The position numbers and the translations under genes were made by a program. From contig NZ_LGUR01000232.1 of NCBI RefSeq assembly GCF_001270495.1, positions 1 through 56,611 on the forward strand: 56,611 nt of DNA. The letters are read 5' to 3'. The DNA comes from Streptomyces viridochromogenes. Its GTDB lineage: Bacteria; Actinomycetota; Actinomycetes; Streptomycetales; Streptomycetaceae. The notes beneath the pieces were generated by a model. The model did not search any database. It had not been told where the DNA came from and saw only the letters and a list, made by a program, of their open reading frames with translations. This document shows, in pieces, positions 1 to 7,669 of this stretch (positions are counted from its first letter, which is position 1; the number at the start of each line of letters is the position of its first letter).

Positions 1-99
1 TCCACGGACCCCAGGAGCCCGCTGCTCACCCACCGCCACCGCGGGGCGGCGGAACCGGTTCACAACGTCGGCCACGTCGACCTCGTCGACACCCCCGCC
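1..99. repeat. 99-bp exact direct repeat of 783-881
   Basis: The first 99 bases are identical to 783-881, an internal piece of the GH43 gene that follows. The match stops at base 100, just upstream of the GH43 start. The left boundary cannot be seen because it coincides with the window edge. It is either the end of an upstream partial gene duplication or an assembly join at a contig end. Confidence 0.9.
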
Positions 100-116
100 T
101 GCCTCGGAGTGCGCCC

Positions 117-1710
117 GTGCCGACCTTCGCCAACCCCGTTCTCGCCGGCAGTCACCCGGATCCGTCGATCTGCCGGGTCGGCGAGGACTTCTACCTGGTC
201 ACGTCATCGTTCGCGTACTACCCCGGGCTCCCGGTCTTCCACAGCCGCGATCTGGTGAGCTGGAGAGCAGTGGGGCATGTGGTGCACCGGCCATCCCAGG
301 TGTCGTTGACCGGGCTGGACGTCTCGGACGGCCTCTGGGCCGCCACCATCCGCCATCACGCGGGAACCTTCTACGTGGTCGTGACCCTGGCGCGAGGCCG
401 TCGGGGCAGCACCACGCTCCTGTACACCGCGGCCGACCCCGCCGGCGCCTGGTCGGACCCGATCACGCTGGACGCGGAGGGCATCGACCCGTCGCTCTTC
501 TTCGACGACGACGGCCGCTGCTGGTTCACCGCCTGCCGCGACGCCGCCCACCCGGAGGTCACCGGCCCAGGCGAGCTGTGGATGCGCGAACTCGACCTCC
601 AAACCCTGGCGTTGACCGGGCCGACCCACAGCCTGTGGTACGGCGCGATGCGCGGCGCCTGGGTGGAGGCACCGCACCTGTACAAGCGTGACGGCGTGTA
701 CTACCTGATCGCCGCGGAAGGCGGCACCGAGCACCATCACGCCGTGACCGCGGCCCGTTCCGACACCGTCACCGGCCCCTACTCCACGGACCCCAGGAGC
801 CCGCTGCTCACCCACCGCCACCGCGGGGCGGCGGAACCGGTTCACAACGTCGGCCACGTCGACCTCGTCGACACCCCCGCCCGACACCCCCGCCGGGGAG
901 ACCTGGGCCGTCGCCCTCGGGGTACGGCCGCTGGAAGGTACCCACACGCTGGGCCGCGAGGTGTTCCTGGTCCCCGTCGAATGGACGCCCCGGGGCCCGG
1001 TCTTCGCACCGGACACCGGACGCGTGAACCTCTCGGAACGGCGGCCCGTGGGAACGACGGCGGTGGGAGGGGGACCGGCCCAGGACGGACCGGTGCGGTA
1101 CGAGTTCCGCGGCGGCGCGCTCGGCCCGGAATGGAACAGCTTGCGCGGGCCGGTCGACGACGTGGTCTCCCCCGGCGCCGGAGAGGGCGGCCTGACCATC
1201 CGCCTCTCCCCCGAGCCTCTGACCTCGACGGGCACCCCCGCGTTCATCGCGCGCCGCCAGCAGCATGTGCACCTGTGCGCGAGCACCCGTATCCGCTTCT
1301 CCGCCACCGCGCCGGCCCAGCAAGCGGGCCTGGCCGTCTTCCAGAACCACGCCCGGTACGCCACGCTGGGTCTCACCGTCGACGCCGCCGGCACCCCGCA
1401 GGTCGTGCTCACCGCCCGCGAGGCGGCCGCCGCCACCCGCCTCGCGGCGGTCGCCGTGGCGGACCGCGAGGTCGTCCTCGCCGTCGACAGCGACGAGTCC
1501 GGCTACACCTTCCGCGTCGACGACGGCACCTGGACGACCTTGGGCAGCATCGAGCGGTCCTTCTTCAGCACGGAACGAGCCGGAGGGTTCGTCGGCGTCT
1601 ACCTCGGTCTGTACGGCACCCGCGACGCCGAGGCCGACCCGGCGGAGGCACACGTGGACTGGTTCGAGTACGCCCCGGGGCGCGTCGGCCCGGGACAGGA
1701 TCAGCTGTAG
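117..1710 (+). pseudogene. GH43 beta-xylosidase/arabinofuranosidase, frameshifted
   Basis: This is a glycoside hydrolase of family 43 acting on xylan or arabinoxylan oligosaccharides. A GTG start at 117 opens a five-bladed propeller domain with the family triad: the base Asp in HPDPS (about residue 15), the pKa-tuning Asp in GIDPS (about 124) and the acid Glu in VEAPHL (about 183). At about 882 the frame breaks because the 13-mer cgacacccccgcc is tandemly duplicated. The downstream frame, from about 895 to 1710, encodes the C-terminal beta-sandwich of GH43 subfamilies (FRGGALGPEWNSL, then GFVGVYLGLYGT). Removing one 13-mer restores a single frame of roughly 525 codons. No signal peptide is visible, so a cytoplasmic enzyme is likely. 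It ends tail-to-tail with the aldo/keto reductase (10-bp overlap). As written it is a broken gene, unless the duplication is a sequencing or assembly error. Confidence 0.85.
869..894. repeat. 13-bp tandem duplication causing a frameshift
   Basis: The 13-mer cgacacccccgcc occurs at 869-881 and again at 882-894. The unit length is not a multiple of three, and it lies exactly where the GH43 reading frame switches. The first copy also ends the 99-bp repeat shared with the window start. Confidence 0.9.
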
Positions 1711-2672
1711 AAGTTCTTCGCCCAGCGGTGCTCGGCCAGCTGCGCGAGTCGCCGCGGGGTGAGCGGCGGTGCGTCGGCGATCGCCGCGTTGCGTTCCACG
1801 TTCCGCAGGGAGCGCATTCCGACGATGACGGTGGAGACCGCCTGCCCGGCGAGGGCGAAGCGCAGGGCGGTGGACGGGAGTTCCTCGACGCCGATCCCCA
1901 GGTCGGCGCAGATCGCGTCGACGCGCTTCCCGACCTGGGCGGGCCGGTCGTCCCTGAAGTACCAGTTGCGCCAGTCGCCCTCCGGGAAGGTGACGCCCGT
2001 CCGGATCGAACCGGTGAGGGCACCTTCGTCGAGTGCGACCCGGACGATCACACCGACTCCGTACTCCTCGCAGGCCGGCAGCAGGGCGTCGGCCGGGGCC
2101 TGCTCGAAGACGTTGTAGATGACCTGGACCGTGTCGACGACTCCGGTACGCAGCACCGTGAGCACGTTCTCGGGCTGGTGGTCCTTGACGGAGATCCCGA
2201 AGGACCTGATCCTGCCCTCCTGCTTGAGGGCGTCCACCGTCTCCAGCCAGTCGCCGCGGCCGGTCCACTCGTCCTCCCAGGTGTGCAGCTGAAGGAGGTC
2301 GACGTGATCGCGGCCCAGTTCGCGCAGGCTGGTCTGCAGGCTCTCGCGCAGGTGCGACCCGGGGAACGCCTCCATGGGGTCGAGTCCGCTGGGCGAGAGG
2401 GAGACGGGCACCTTCGGCCCGACCTTCGTCGCCACGTGCACGCCGTCCCCGCCGCCCGGGAGCTCCCTGAGCGCACGGCCGACGACGCTCTCACTGCGGT
2501 CGTACGCCCGGGCGGTGTCGATGAAGGTGACACCCAGGTCGAGGGCGCGGTGCAGGGCGCGTACGCCGGAGTCGTCGTCGGCGCCGACCCAGGCCCCCTG
2601 GCCCAGTCCCCAGGCGCCGTAGCCGATCTCGGACACGGTCAGTCCGGTGCGGCCGAGTTCCCGATAACGCAT
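1701..2672 (-). CDS. aldo/keto reductase
   Basis: This is an NADPH-dependent aldo/keto reductase of the bacterial YajO/YghZ-like type, reducing sugar or other aldehydes in the cytoplasm. The AKR tetrad is visible: Asp and Tyr in FIDTARAYDRSE, Lys in VATKVGPK and His in LLQLHTWED. The nucleotide-binding end carries STVIVGMRS. The chosen ATG gives 323 residues with GAGGAG 12 nt upstream; an in-frame GTG at 2702 would add 10 residues. It lies downstream of the LacI gene on the same strand, with a CGAAACTTTCG palindrome in the gap, so control by that repressor is likely. The substrate is unknown; the GH43 neighbour suggests a pentose-related aldehyde. Confidence 0.88.
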   Translation of the reverse strand: MRYRELGRTGLTVSEIGYGAWGLGQGAWVGADDDSGVRALHRALDLGVTFIDTARAYDRSESVVGRALRELPGGGDGVHVATKVGPKVPVSLSPSGLDPMEAFPGSHLRESLQTSLRELGRDHVDLLQLHTWEDEWTGRGDWLETVDALKQEGRIRSFGISVKDHQPENVLTVLRTGVVDTVQVIYNVFEQAPADALLPACEEYGVGVIVRVALDEGALTGSIRTGVTFPEGDWRNWYFRDDRPAQVGKRVDAICADLGIGVEELPSTALRFALAGQAVSTVIVGMRSLRNVERNAAIADAPPLTPRRLAQLAEHRWAKNFYS

Positions 2673-2776
2673 GTGCTGTTCGTACTCCTCGGGTGATGCC
2701 ACGCCCCTGGTGAGGGCCGCTGTGCCCGCTCGACGCTACTGACGGCGGATCTCCTGCGACAGCAACGGCGGAGCAG

Positions 2777-2787
2777 CGAAACTTTCG
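2777..2787. promoter_or_regulatory. CGAAACTTTCG palindrome, candidate LacI-family operator
   Basis: An 11-bp palindrome (CGAAA-C-TTTCG) lies between the LacI gene and the aldo/keto reductase. The same type of element is known upstream of xylanase and xylosidase genes in streptomycetes. With a GH43 gene and a LacI regulator adjacent, it probably binds this LacI protein. Confidence 0.55.
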
Positions 2788-2827
2788 AAATCGGCGACGC
2801 GCTTCAGGACTTCGCCCGGGAATGCGC

Positions 2828-3868
2828 TCAGGACTCCCCGTGGGAATGCGGTCGGGAATCCGCGACGGGGGCGGCGGTACTGCGCCGTACGACGAGTTCC
2901 GGCGTGATCTTCAGTCGTTGCGCCTTCTCCCCGCCCAGCATCCGTACCAGCAGCTCGATGGCGCTCCTGCCCAGGTGGACGAAGTCCTGTCGGACCGTGG
3001 TCAGGGCGGGCACCAGATAGCCCGAGCCCTTCATGTCGTCGAACCCGACGAGTGACACGTCCTGCGGCACCTTCACGCCGCGCTCCGCGAACGCCGCCAG
3101 GACTCCCATCGCCATCTGGTCGTTCCCCGCGAAGACCGCGGTCGGCAGGCCGGTGTCGTCCGTGCAGAGCTGGTGGGCGAGGCGGAATCCGCTCTCCGCG
3201 CTGAAGTCCCCTTCGAGCATGGTCCCCTCCGCTCCCGCGCCGGCGAGTTCGGTCTGCCAGCCCTCGACACGGGCGCGCGCGTCGAAGGTGCGCAGGGCGC
3301 CGGTGAGATGGGCGATGCGCCGGTGCCCCAGGCCGAGAAGGTGCCGGACCGCCAGCCGGGCGCCGAGTTCCTGGTCGACCTCGACGAAGCTCAGGTCGAG
3401 GTCGGGCACGCTGCCGGACATCACCACCGCCACCGGCACCCCGAAGACGAGGCCGGACAGCGCCTCCACGGCGACGGGCCGGTCGGCGACGACCGCGATC
3501 GCCTCCACGGACTGATCGGTGAGCCGCTGCAGCGTCTCCACCAGGTCGCCGGTGGTGCTCTCGCCCTGTCGGCTCGCCAGGCTCACCCAGTACCCGGCCT
3601 GCTTGGCGGCCGTCTCCACACCCAGCAGGATGCGGGGCAGCTCGAACAGGTCCGACCCGACGATCACCACACCGATCGTCGAGGAACGGCGGCTCTTGAG
3701 GGCCCTGGCCACACTGTTGCGGCGGTAGCCGAGCTTCTGGATCGCGGCCTCGACCTTGGCCCGGGTCTCCGGCCGTACCGACGGATGGCCGTTGATCACG
3801 CGGGAGACGGTGATGTGCGAGACGCCGGCCTCCCGGGCCACGTCCATCATCCCTGGCGGCCGGTCCAT
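2828..3868 (-). CDS. LacI-family transcriptional regulator
   Basis: A sugar-responsive repressor of 346 residues. The N-terminal helix-turn-helix and hinge helix are canonical (DVAREAGVSHITVSRVINGH, then KLGYRRNSVARALKSRRS). The periplasmic-binding-protein-like effector domain follows, with the family landmarks HLLGLGHRRIAHLTG and SLVGFDDMKGSGYLVPALTT. The start is the ATG that places the HTH at residues 7-26; a longer upstream reading frame is not supported. It is transcribed toward the aldo/keto reductase and faces away from the MMPL relic. Its likely targets are the reductase, possibly the GH43 gene, and itself. The effector is not predictable; pentose oligosaccharides are inferred from context. 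Confidence 0.92.
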   Translation of the reverse strand: MDRPPGMMDVAREAGVSHITVSRVINGHPSVRPETRAKVEAAIQKLGYRRNSVARALKSRRSSTIGVVIVGSDLFELPRILLGVETAAKQAGYWVSLASRQGESTTGDLVETLQRLTDQSVEAIAVVADRPVAVEALSGLVFGVPVAVVMSGSVPDLDLSFVEVDQELGARLAVRHLLGLGHRRIAHLTGALRTFDARARVEGWQTELAGAGAEGTMLEGDFSAESGFRLAHQLCTDDTGLPTAVFAGNDQMAMGVLAAFAERGVKVPQDVSLVGFDDMKGSGYLVPALTTVRQDFVHLGRSAIELLVRMLGGEKAQRLKITPELVVRRSTAAPVADSRPHSHGES

Positions 3869-3947
3869 GTCACCCGTCCCTCTGCCTTCAACCCCAGCAG
3901 GCGGCCCTGCGTACACCGCCGATACTGTCACAGGCCTCGGGCCGCAT

Positions 3948-4395
3948 CCCCGCAGCGACTGGACAAGATCCGGACGGGCATTGCCGCCGTCTCGTGCATC
4001 TCGGCGCACTGTCCGTCGGGCGCATCCGACCCGGCGGAGATCGTCACGCGCACCTCCCGGCCCGCCGAGGTCAAGGCCGCCGCGTCCGCGGTGTACGGCG
4101 CTGCCCGCGTCGAGGACGACACCGAGCGCACGCTGGACGGTGAACTCAGCAAGCCGGCCGTGGTGTTGAAGGACGCCCCCGACAGCCGGGCGGCGAAGGA
4201 CACGATCGACGACCTGCGCACGGCCGTCCACCGGGTCCTGGGCGTCCTGATCCTCGTGGCCCTCGGTATCGACCACAACATCTTCCTCATGCACCGGGTG
4301 CAGGAGGAAACCGGGAGGCTGGGCTGCATCGGCGTCCTCCTGGACACCTTCCTCGTCCACACGGTCCTGGTGCCCGTCTTCGCCCTGCCCGGTAC
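3948..4395 (+). pseudogene. MMPL-family transporter relic
   Basis: One open frame reads as pieces of an MMPL (RND-like) membrane transporter. The first is the extracytoplasmic segment (KAAASAVYGAARVEDD, then DSRAAKDTIDDLRTAVHRV). It is joined directly to the second-half signature ALGIDHNIFLMHRVQEE and then to GVLLDTFLVHTVLVPVFALPG. In intact proteins of about 700 residues these blocks are separated by hundreds of residues and several membrane helices. At least two internal deletions have occurred and no proper start is visible, so it is a relic. Confidence 0.7.
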
Positions 4396-4695
4396 CGGAC
4401 GGGACACGTCGCCGGGTTCGGTCACGGGGTGTGACCCGTATGGGACCGACACCTTTCAACCGGCCCTGACACCTTGTTTGTTGACCCTGTGGAGACGCCA
4501 ACGGCGGCCTCAGAACGTTTGTTTGTGAGTGATAGCATTCCGCCGTCTGCGACCTTGATCCACTTCGCTCCGGCACAACCGGCCTGAGGTGGTCTGCTCT
4601 TCGCACCAACAGTCATGCGGTCCCTGTGACGGGTTGCGGATCCTCGCGAGCTGTGTCCGTCGACGCCTGCATGCCACGCGCCGGGAAAGGTTTCC

Positions 4696-5871
4696 ATGAG
4701 TCAAGACGCGCTTATCTGGTGTCTGGTTGCGATAGCGGTGATTGCCATTGCCGCAGTCGTGGCCCTCACACTCCGTAACTCCGCCCTGGGGGCGAAGAAG
4801 CGGGAAGCCGAGGCCGCGCTGGCACAGCGGCTCAGATACACCGAGGGCGAGCTCGGCCGTATGCAGGCAGAACTGCAGCGAGTCCGGGACGAGCAGGACG
4901 GTGTCATCGGGGAGGCCGAGCAGGCGGCGGAGGAGAGCACCAAGGCAGTCCTCAAGGGCGCCGCCCGCTTCCTCCAGAGCCTCGCGGCCGAACAGACGGC
5001 TCTGCTGGACGAGGTCCAGCGCAAGTACGGCGGGCACAGCGTCCTCTCCGACCTGATGGACGTGAACCACGCCAACGCGCAGATGGCCCGTAAGGCCCAG
5101 GGCATCGCGGTCATGTGCGGAGCCCCCCTCGGCCGGCGCAACCAGCCCGCCAGCGTCTACGACGTGGTGCGCAGCGCCCAGAGCCAGATCCGCAACTTCC
5201 ACCGCGTCGAGATCATGCAGCCGAGCGGCATCGCGCTGAAGGCGTCCGCCGTGGCGCCGGTGGCTCTGGCCGTCGCCGAACTGCTCGACAACGCTGCCAG
5301 CTTCTCGCAGGCGGAAGCACCGATCGAGGTAACGTTCCAGCGCGTCCAGAAGAACCTCTGCATCATCATCGACGACGCCGGCGTCAGCATGAGCGACGAG
5401 GACCGGCAGGCGGCGACCGCGCTGCTGTCGGGCGATGAGGTGCCCCGGCTGTCCCAGCTGGGCACCCAGCCCAAGTTCGGCTTCCCCGTCGTCGGTCTGA
5501 TCGCCCGTCAGTACGGCTTCAAGGTGGACGTCACCGGAGTCTCCCGCTACGGCGGCGTACGCGCTGTCGTCCTGCTGCCCGAGGAGCTGTGGACCATGGA
5601 GGAGACCCCGCCGCCGGCCAGTGAGGTGCCGGTGAGCAGCATCCGCCGCGTCGAAGGCCGTGAGCAGGCCGGCGCGCGCACGATGCACGGCCTGCCGAAG
5701 CGCGGGGCGCGCAAGTCGCCCATCGCCAGTGTCCCCTCCGACGGAAGCGCTTCCGGCGGGCAGGCGGCCGGCCCCAGAAGGGCGGGCGGGGGCCTGGGGG
5801 CGTTCCAGCGCGGCACGCTGACCGGCCGTGATCTGGACGCCCCGACACCCGAAGGGTCCGAAGGCGCATGA
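4696..5871 (+). CDS. cvnA: conservon sensor-kinase-like ATPase CvnA
   Basis: First gene of a conservon (cvn), the actinobacterial operon whose products form a membrane-associated complex likened to eukaryotic G-protein receptor systems. The 391-residue protein has one N-terminal membrane helix (about 6-27) and a coiled coil (about 33-85). A GHKL ATPase domain follows (about 180-300): the N box is ELLDNAASFS, the DxG box is DDAGVSM and the later glycine segment is GFPVVGLIARQYG. A disordered Pro/Ser/Arg tail ends the protein. No clear phosphoacceptor H-box was found. Its stop overlaps the next start as ATGA. Confidence 0.93.
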   Translation: MSQDALIWCLVAIAVIAIAAVVALTLRNSALGAKKREAEAALAQRLRYTEGELGRMQAELQRVRDEQDGVIGEAEQAAEESTKAVLKGAARFLQSLAAEQTALLDEVQRKYGGHSVLSDLMDVNHANAQMARKAQGIAVMCGAPLGRRNQPASVYDVVRSAQSQIRNFHRVEIMQPSGIALKASAVAPVALAVAELLDNAASFSQAEAPIEVTFQRVQKNLCIIIDDAGVSMSDEDRQAATALLSGDEVPRLSQLGTQPKFGFPVVGLIARQYGFKVDVTGVSRYGGVRAVVLLPEELWTMEETPPPASEVPVSSIRRVEGREQAGARTMHGLPKRGARKSPIASVPSDGSASGGQAAGPRRAGGGLGAFQRGTLTGRDLDAPTPEGSEGA

Positions 5872-6719
5872 CTACTACGGACATGTCATGGATGGTCCAG
5901 GACATCGTGGACAACGTCCCTCGCGCCCGGCACGCCGTGGTGCTGTCGGCGGACGGGCTTCCGCGCGGGGTGACGGACGGACTGGTCGACGGGGACGTGC
6001 GGACCATCTCCGCCGCCATGGCGGGGATGCAGTCACTCAGCCGCGCCACCGCCCACTTCGCCGGGCCGACCGAGGACCGGCAGTGGAGTCAGACGGTCAT
6101 CGAGTTCACGCACGGCTGGGTGTTCCTGATCGGGGCCGGACAGGGCACCTATCTGGCCGCCGCCGCGGAGCCCGATGTCGACATGCAGCAGATCTCCTTC
6201 CGTATGAACCGGCTGGTCGCCCGGCTGGGCAACAACCTCACCTCGGCACCCCGGGTGAACGGCGCCGAGTCGGCCCATGCCCAGGCCGACTCCGCGACAC
6301 ACAGGGAAGGGACGACCGGGACGGGGTTCGTTCTCGCCGAGCTGGACCAGCTGATCGCTTCCGTGCGCGGCGCGCGGCACGCCCTCCTGCTCGGGGCGGA
6401 CGGGCTGCCCCGTGGGGCGAGCTCCGGGATCGGCCGGGACCTGGCGGACACCATCTCCGCGGCCATGACGGGCATTCACGCCTACAGCCGGGCGACCGCG
6501 TCGTTCGCGGGCGGGCTGCGCGACGACGGGTGGCGGCAGACGGTCATCGAGTTCCAGCACGGCTGGATCTTCCTCGTCGCGGCCGGTGAGGGAGCCTTCC
6601 TCGCGGCGGCCGCCGCACACGACTGTGACATCGAGGAGTTCACCACGCGGCTGAGCGATGTGGCGCCCACGCTCACCGCACGGCAGGTGCCGCAGGGAGG
6701 GAAGGCCGGCGATGCATGA
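5868..6719 (+). CDS. cvnB: conservon Roadblock/LC7 protein CvnB with two Roadblock domains
   Basis: Roadblock/LC7 proteins pair with small Ras-like GTPases such as CvnD and regulate them. CvnB proteins are usually about 140 residues with one domain; this one is 283 residues with two. The halves are visibly homologous: residues 1-125 contain ARHAVVLSADGLPRG and TVIEFTHGWVFLIGAGQG, and about 150-275 contain ARHALLLGADGLPRG and TVIEFQHGWIFLVAAGEG. A polar linker (about 126-150) joins them. Translation is coupled to cvnA by ATGA, and cvnC starts inside its 3' end. A tandem protein could act as a preformed dimer. Confidence 0.93.
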   Translation: MTTTDMSWMVQDIVDNVPRARHAVVLSADGLPRGVTDGLVDGDVRTISAAMAGMQSLSRATAHFAGPTEDRQWSQTVIEFTHGWVFLIGAGQGTYLAAAAEPDVDMQQISFRMNRLVARLGNNLTSAPRVNGAESAHAQADSATHREGTTGTGFVLAELDQLIASVRGARHALLLGADGLPRGASSGIGRDLADTISAAMTGIHAYSRATASFAGGLRDDGWRQTVIEFQHGWIFLVAAGEGAFLAAAAAHDCDIEEFTTRLSDVAPTLTARQVPQGGKAGDA

Positions 6720-7095
6720 CGAACCGGACAGCGAGCTGGAACTGACAACCGCATTAGTCCCTCTGTTCGTCATCGCGAAGGGACGTGCGCTGCCCGCGGA
6801 CCACGAGTACGAGCACACCACGCTCGTCACCGCCCAGGAGGGCACCGAGGCCGCTTCCCGCACGCTGACTCCGGAAGCCCGAGCGGTCATGGACCTGATC
6901 GCCGACGGTTTCCTGTCCGTGGCCGAGATCTCCGGCTACACACGGCTGCCACTGGGCATCGTGCGCATCCTGCTGGCGCAGATGGCCGAGGACGGCCTGC
7001 TCTATGTGAGGAATCCGGCGCCACGTGCCGAACGTGTCGACCGCGAACTGCTCACCGCCGTACTCGATGGCCTGAAGACCCGATTCGGAGCGTAA
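6712..7095 (+). CDS. cvnC: conservon DUF742 protein CvnC
   Basis: This small cytoplasmic protein (127 residues) belongs to the DUF742 family always found third in conservons. It has a winged-helix-like C-terminal half (LTPEARAVMDLIADGFLSVA, then LGIVRILLAQMAEDGLLYV). The ATG at 6712 overlaps the cvnB stop by 8 bp and has a strong GGGAGGGAAGG ribosome site. Its role in the complex is unknown; it may link CvnB/CvnD to CvnA. Confidence 0.92.
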   Translation: MHDEPDSELELTTALVPLFVIAKGRALPADHEYEHTTLVTAQEGTEAASRTLTPEARAVMDLIADGFLSVAEISGYTRLPLGIVRILLAQMAEDGLLYVRNPAPRAERVDRELLTAVLDGLKTRFGA

Positions 7096-7098
7096 TTC

Positions 7099-7659
7099 GT
7101 GTATCTGGATCCAGCCGTCTCCCGTTCCGTGAAGATCCTCGTCGTGGGCCACTTCGGAGTCGGGAAGACCACCTGCATCGGCAGCATCTCCGAGATCGAG
7201 CCGTTGCAGACCGAGGAGGAGATCACCGAGGCGAGCGAGGGCTTCGACGACCTGTCGGGCACCCCGGACAAGACCACCACGACGGTGGCGATGGACTTCG
7301 GGCGCCTGTCCCTGAGCGACACCCTGGTCCTCTACCTCTTCGGGACCCCGGGTCAGGAACGCTTCAAGGAGATGTGGGAGGGGCTGTCCCGGGGTGCGCT
7401 GGGCGCGCTGGTCCTGGTGGACCCCGAGCGGCTGCACGAGAGCTTCCCCATTTTGGACCTGGTCGAGCAGTTCGGCCTGACCTACGCCATCGGTGTCAAC
7501 CACTTCGACAGCACCCCCGACTATCCGCTCGACGAGGTACGGGAGGCGCTCAACCTCTCCGAGGACACCCCGGTCGTCCCCTGCGACGTACGCGACCAGG
7601 GCTCCTCGGCCCATGCGCTGATCACCCTCGTGAAGCACCTCATGTCCACCCTCGGCTAG
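7099..7659 (+). CDS. cvnD: conservon Ras-like GTPase CvnD
   Basis: The small GTPase of the conservon, 186 residues. G1 is GHFGVGKTT (about residues 16-24), the switch II/G3 region is GTPGQERF and G4 is NHFD in place of NKxD. The GTG start at 7099 lies just after the cvnC stop. It should bind GTP, and CvnB is its expected regulatory partner. The catalytic Gln of GTPGQ is kept. Confidence 0.93.
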   Translation: MYLDPAVSRSVKILVVGHFGVGKTTCIGSISEIEPLQTEEEITEASEGFDDLSGTPDKTTTTVAMDFGRLSLSDTLVLYLFGTPGQERFKEMWEGLSRGALGALVLVDPERLHESFPILDLVEQFGLTYAIGVNHFDSTPDYPLDEVREALNLSEDTPVVPCDVRDQGSSAHALITLVKHLMSTLG

Positions 7660-7669
7660 GAGCCACGGC

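Noticed and set aside
808..2268. Long antisense open frames over GH43 and the aldo/keto reductase
   Set aside because: They lack known motifs and are the usual open shadow frames of high-GC genes.
3173..4528. A 451-codon forward frame across the LacI gene
   Set aside because: Its first part is antisense to the LacI gene; only the 3948-4395 stretch resembles a protein, and that is an MMPL relic.
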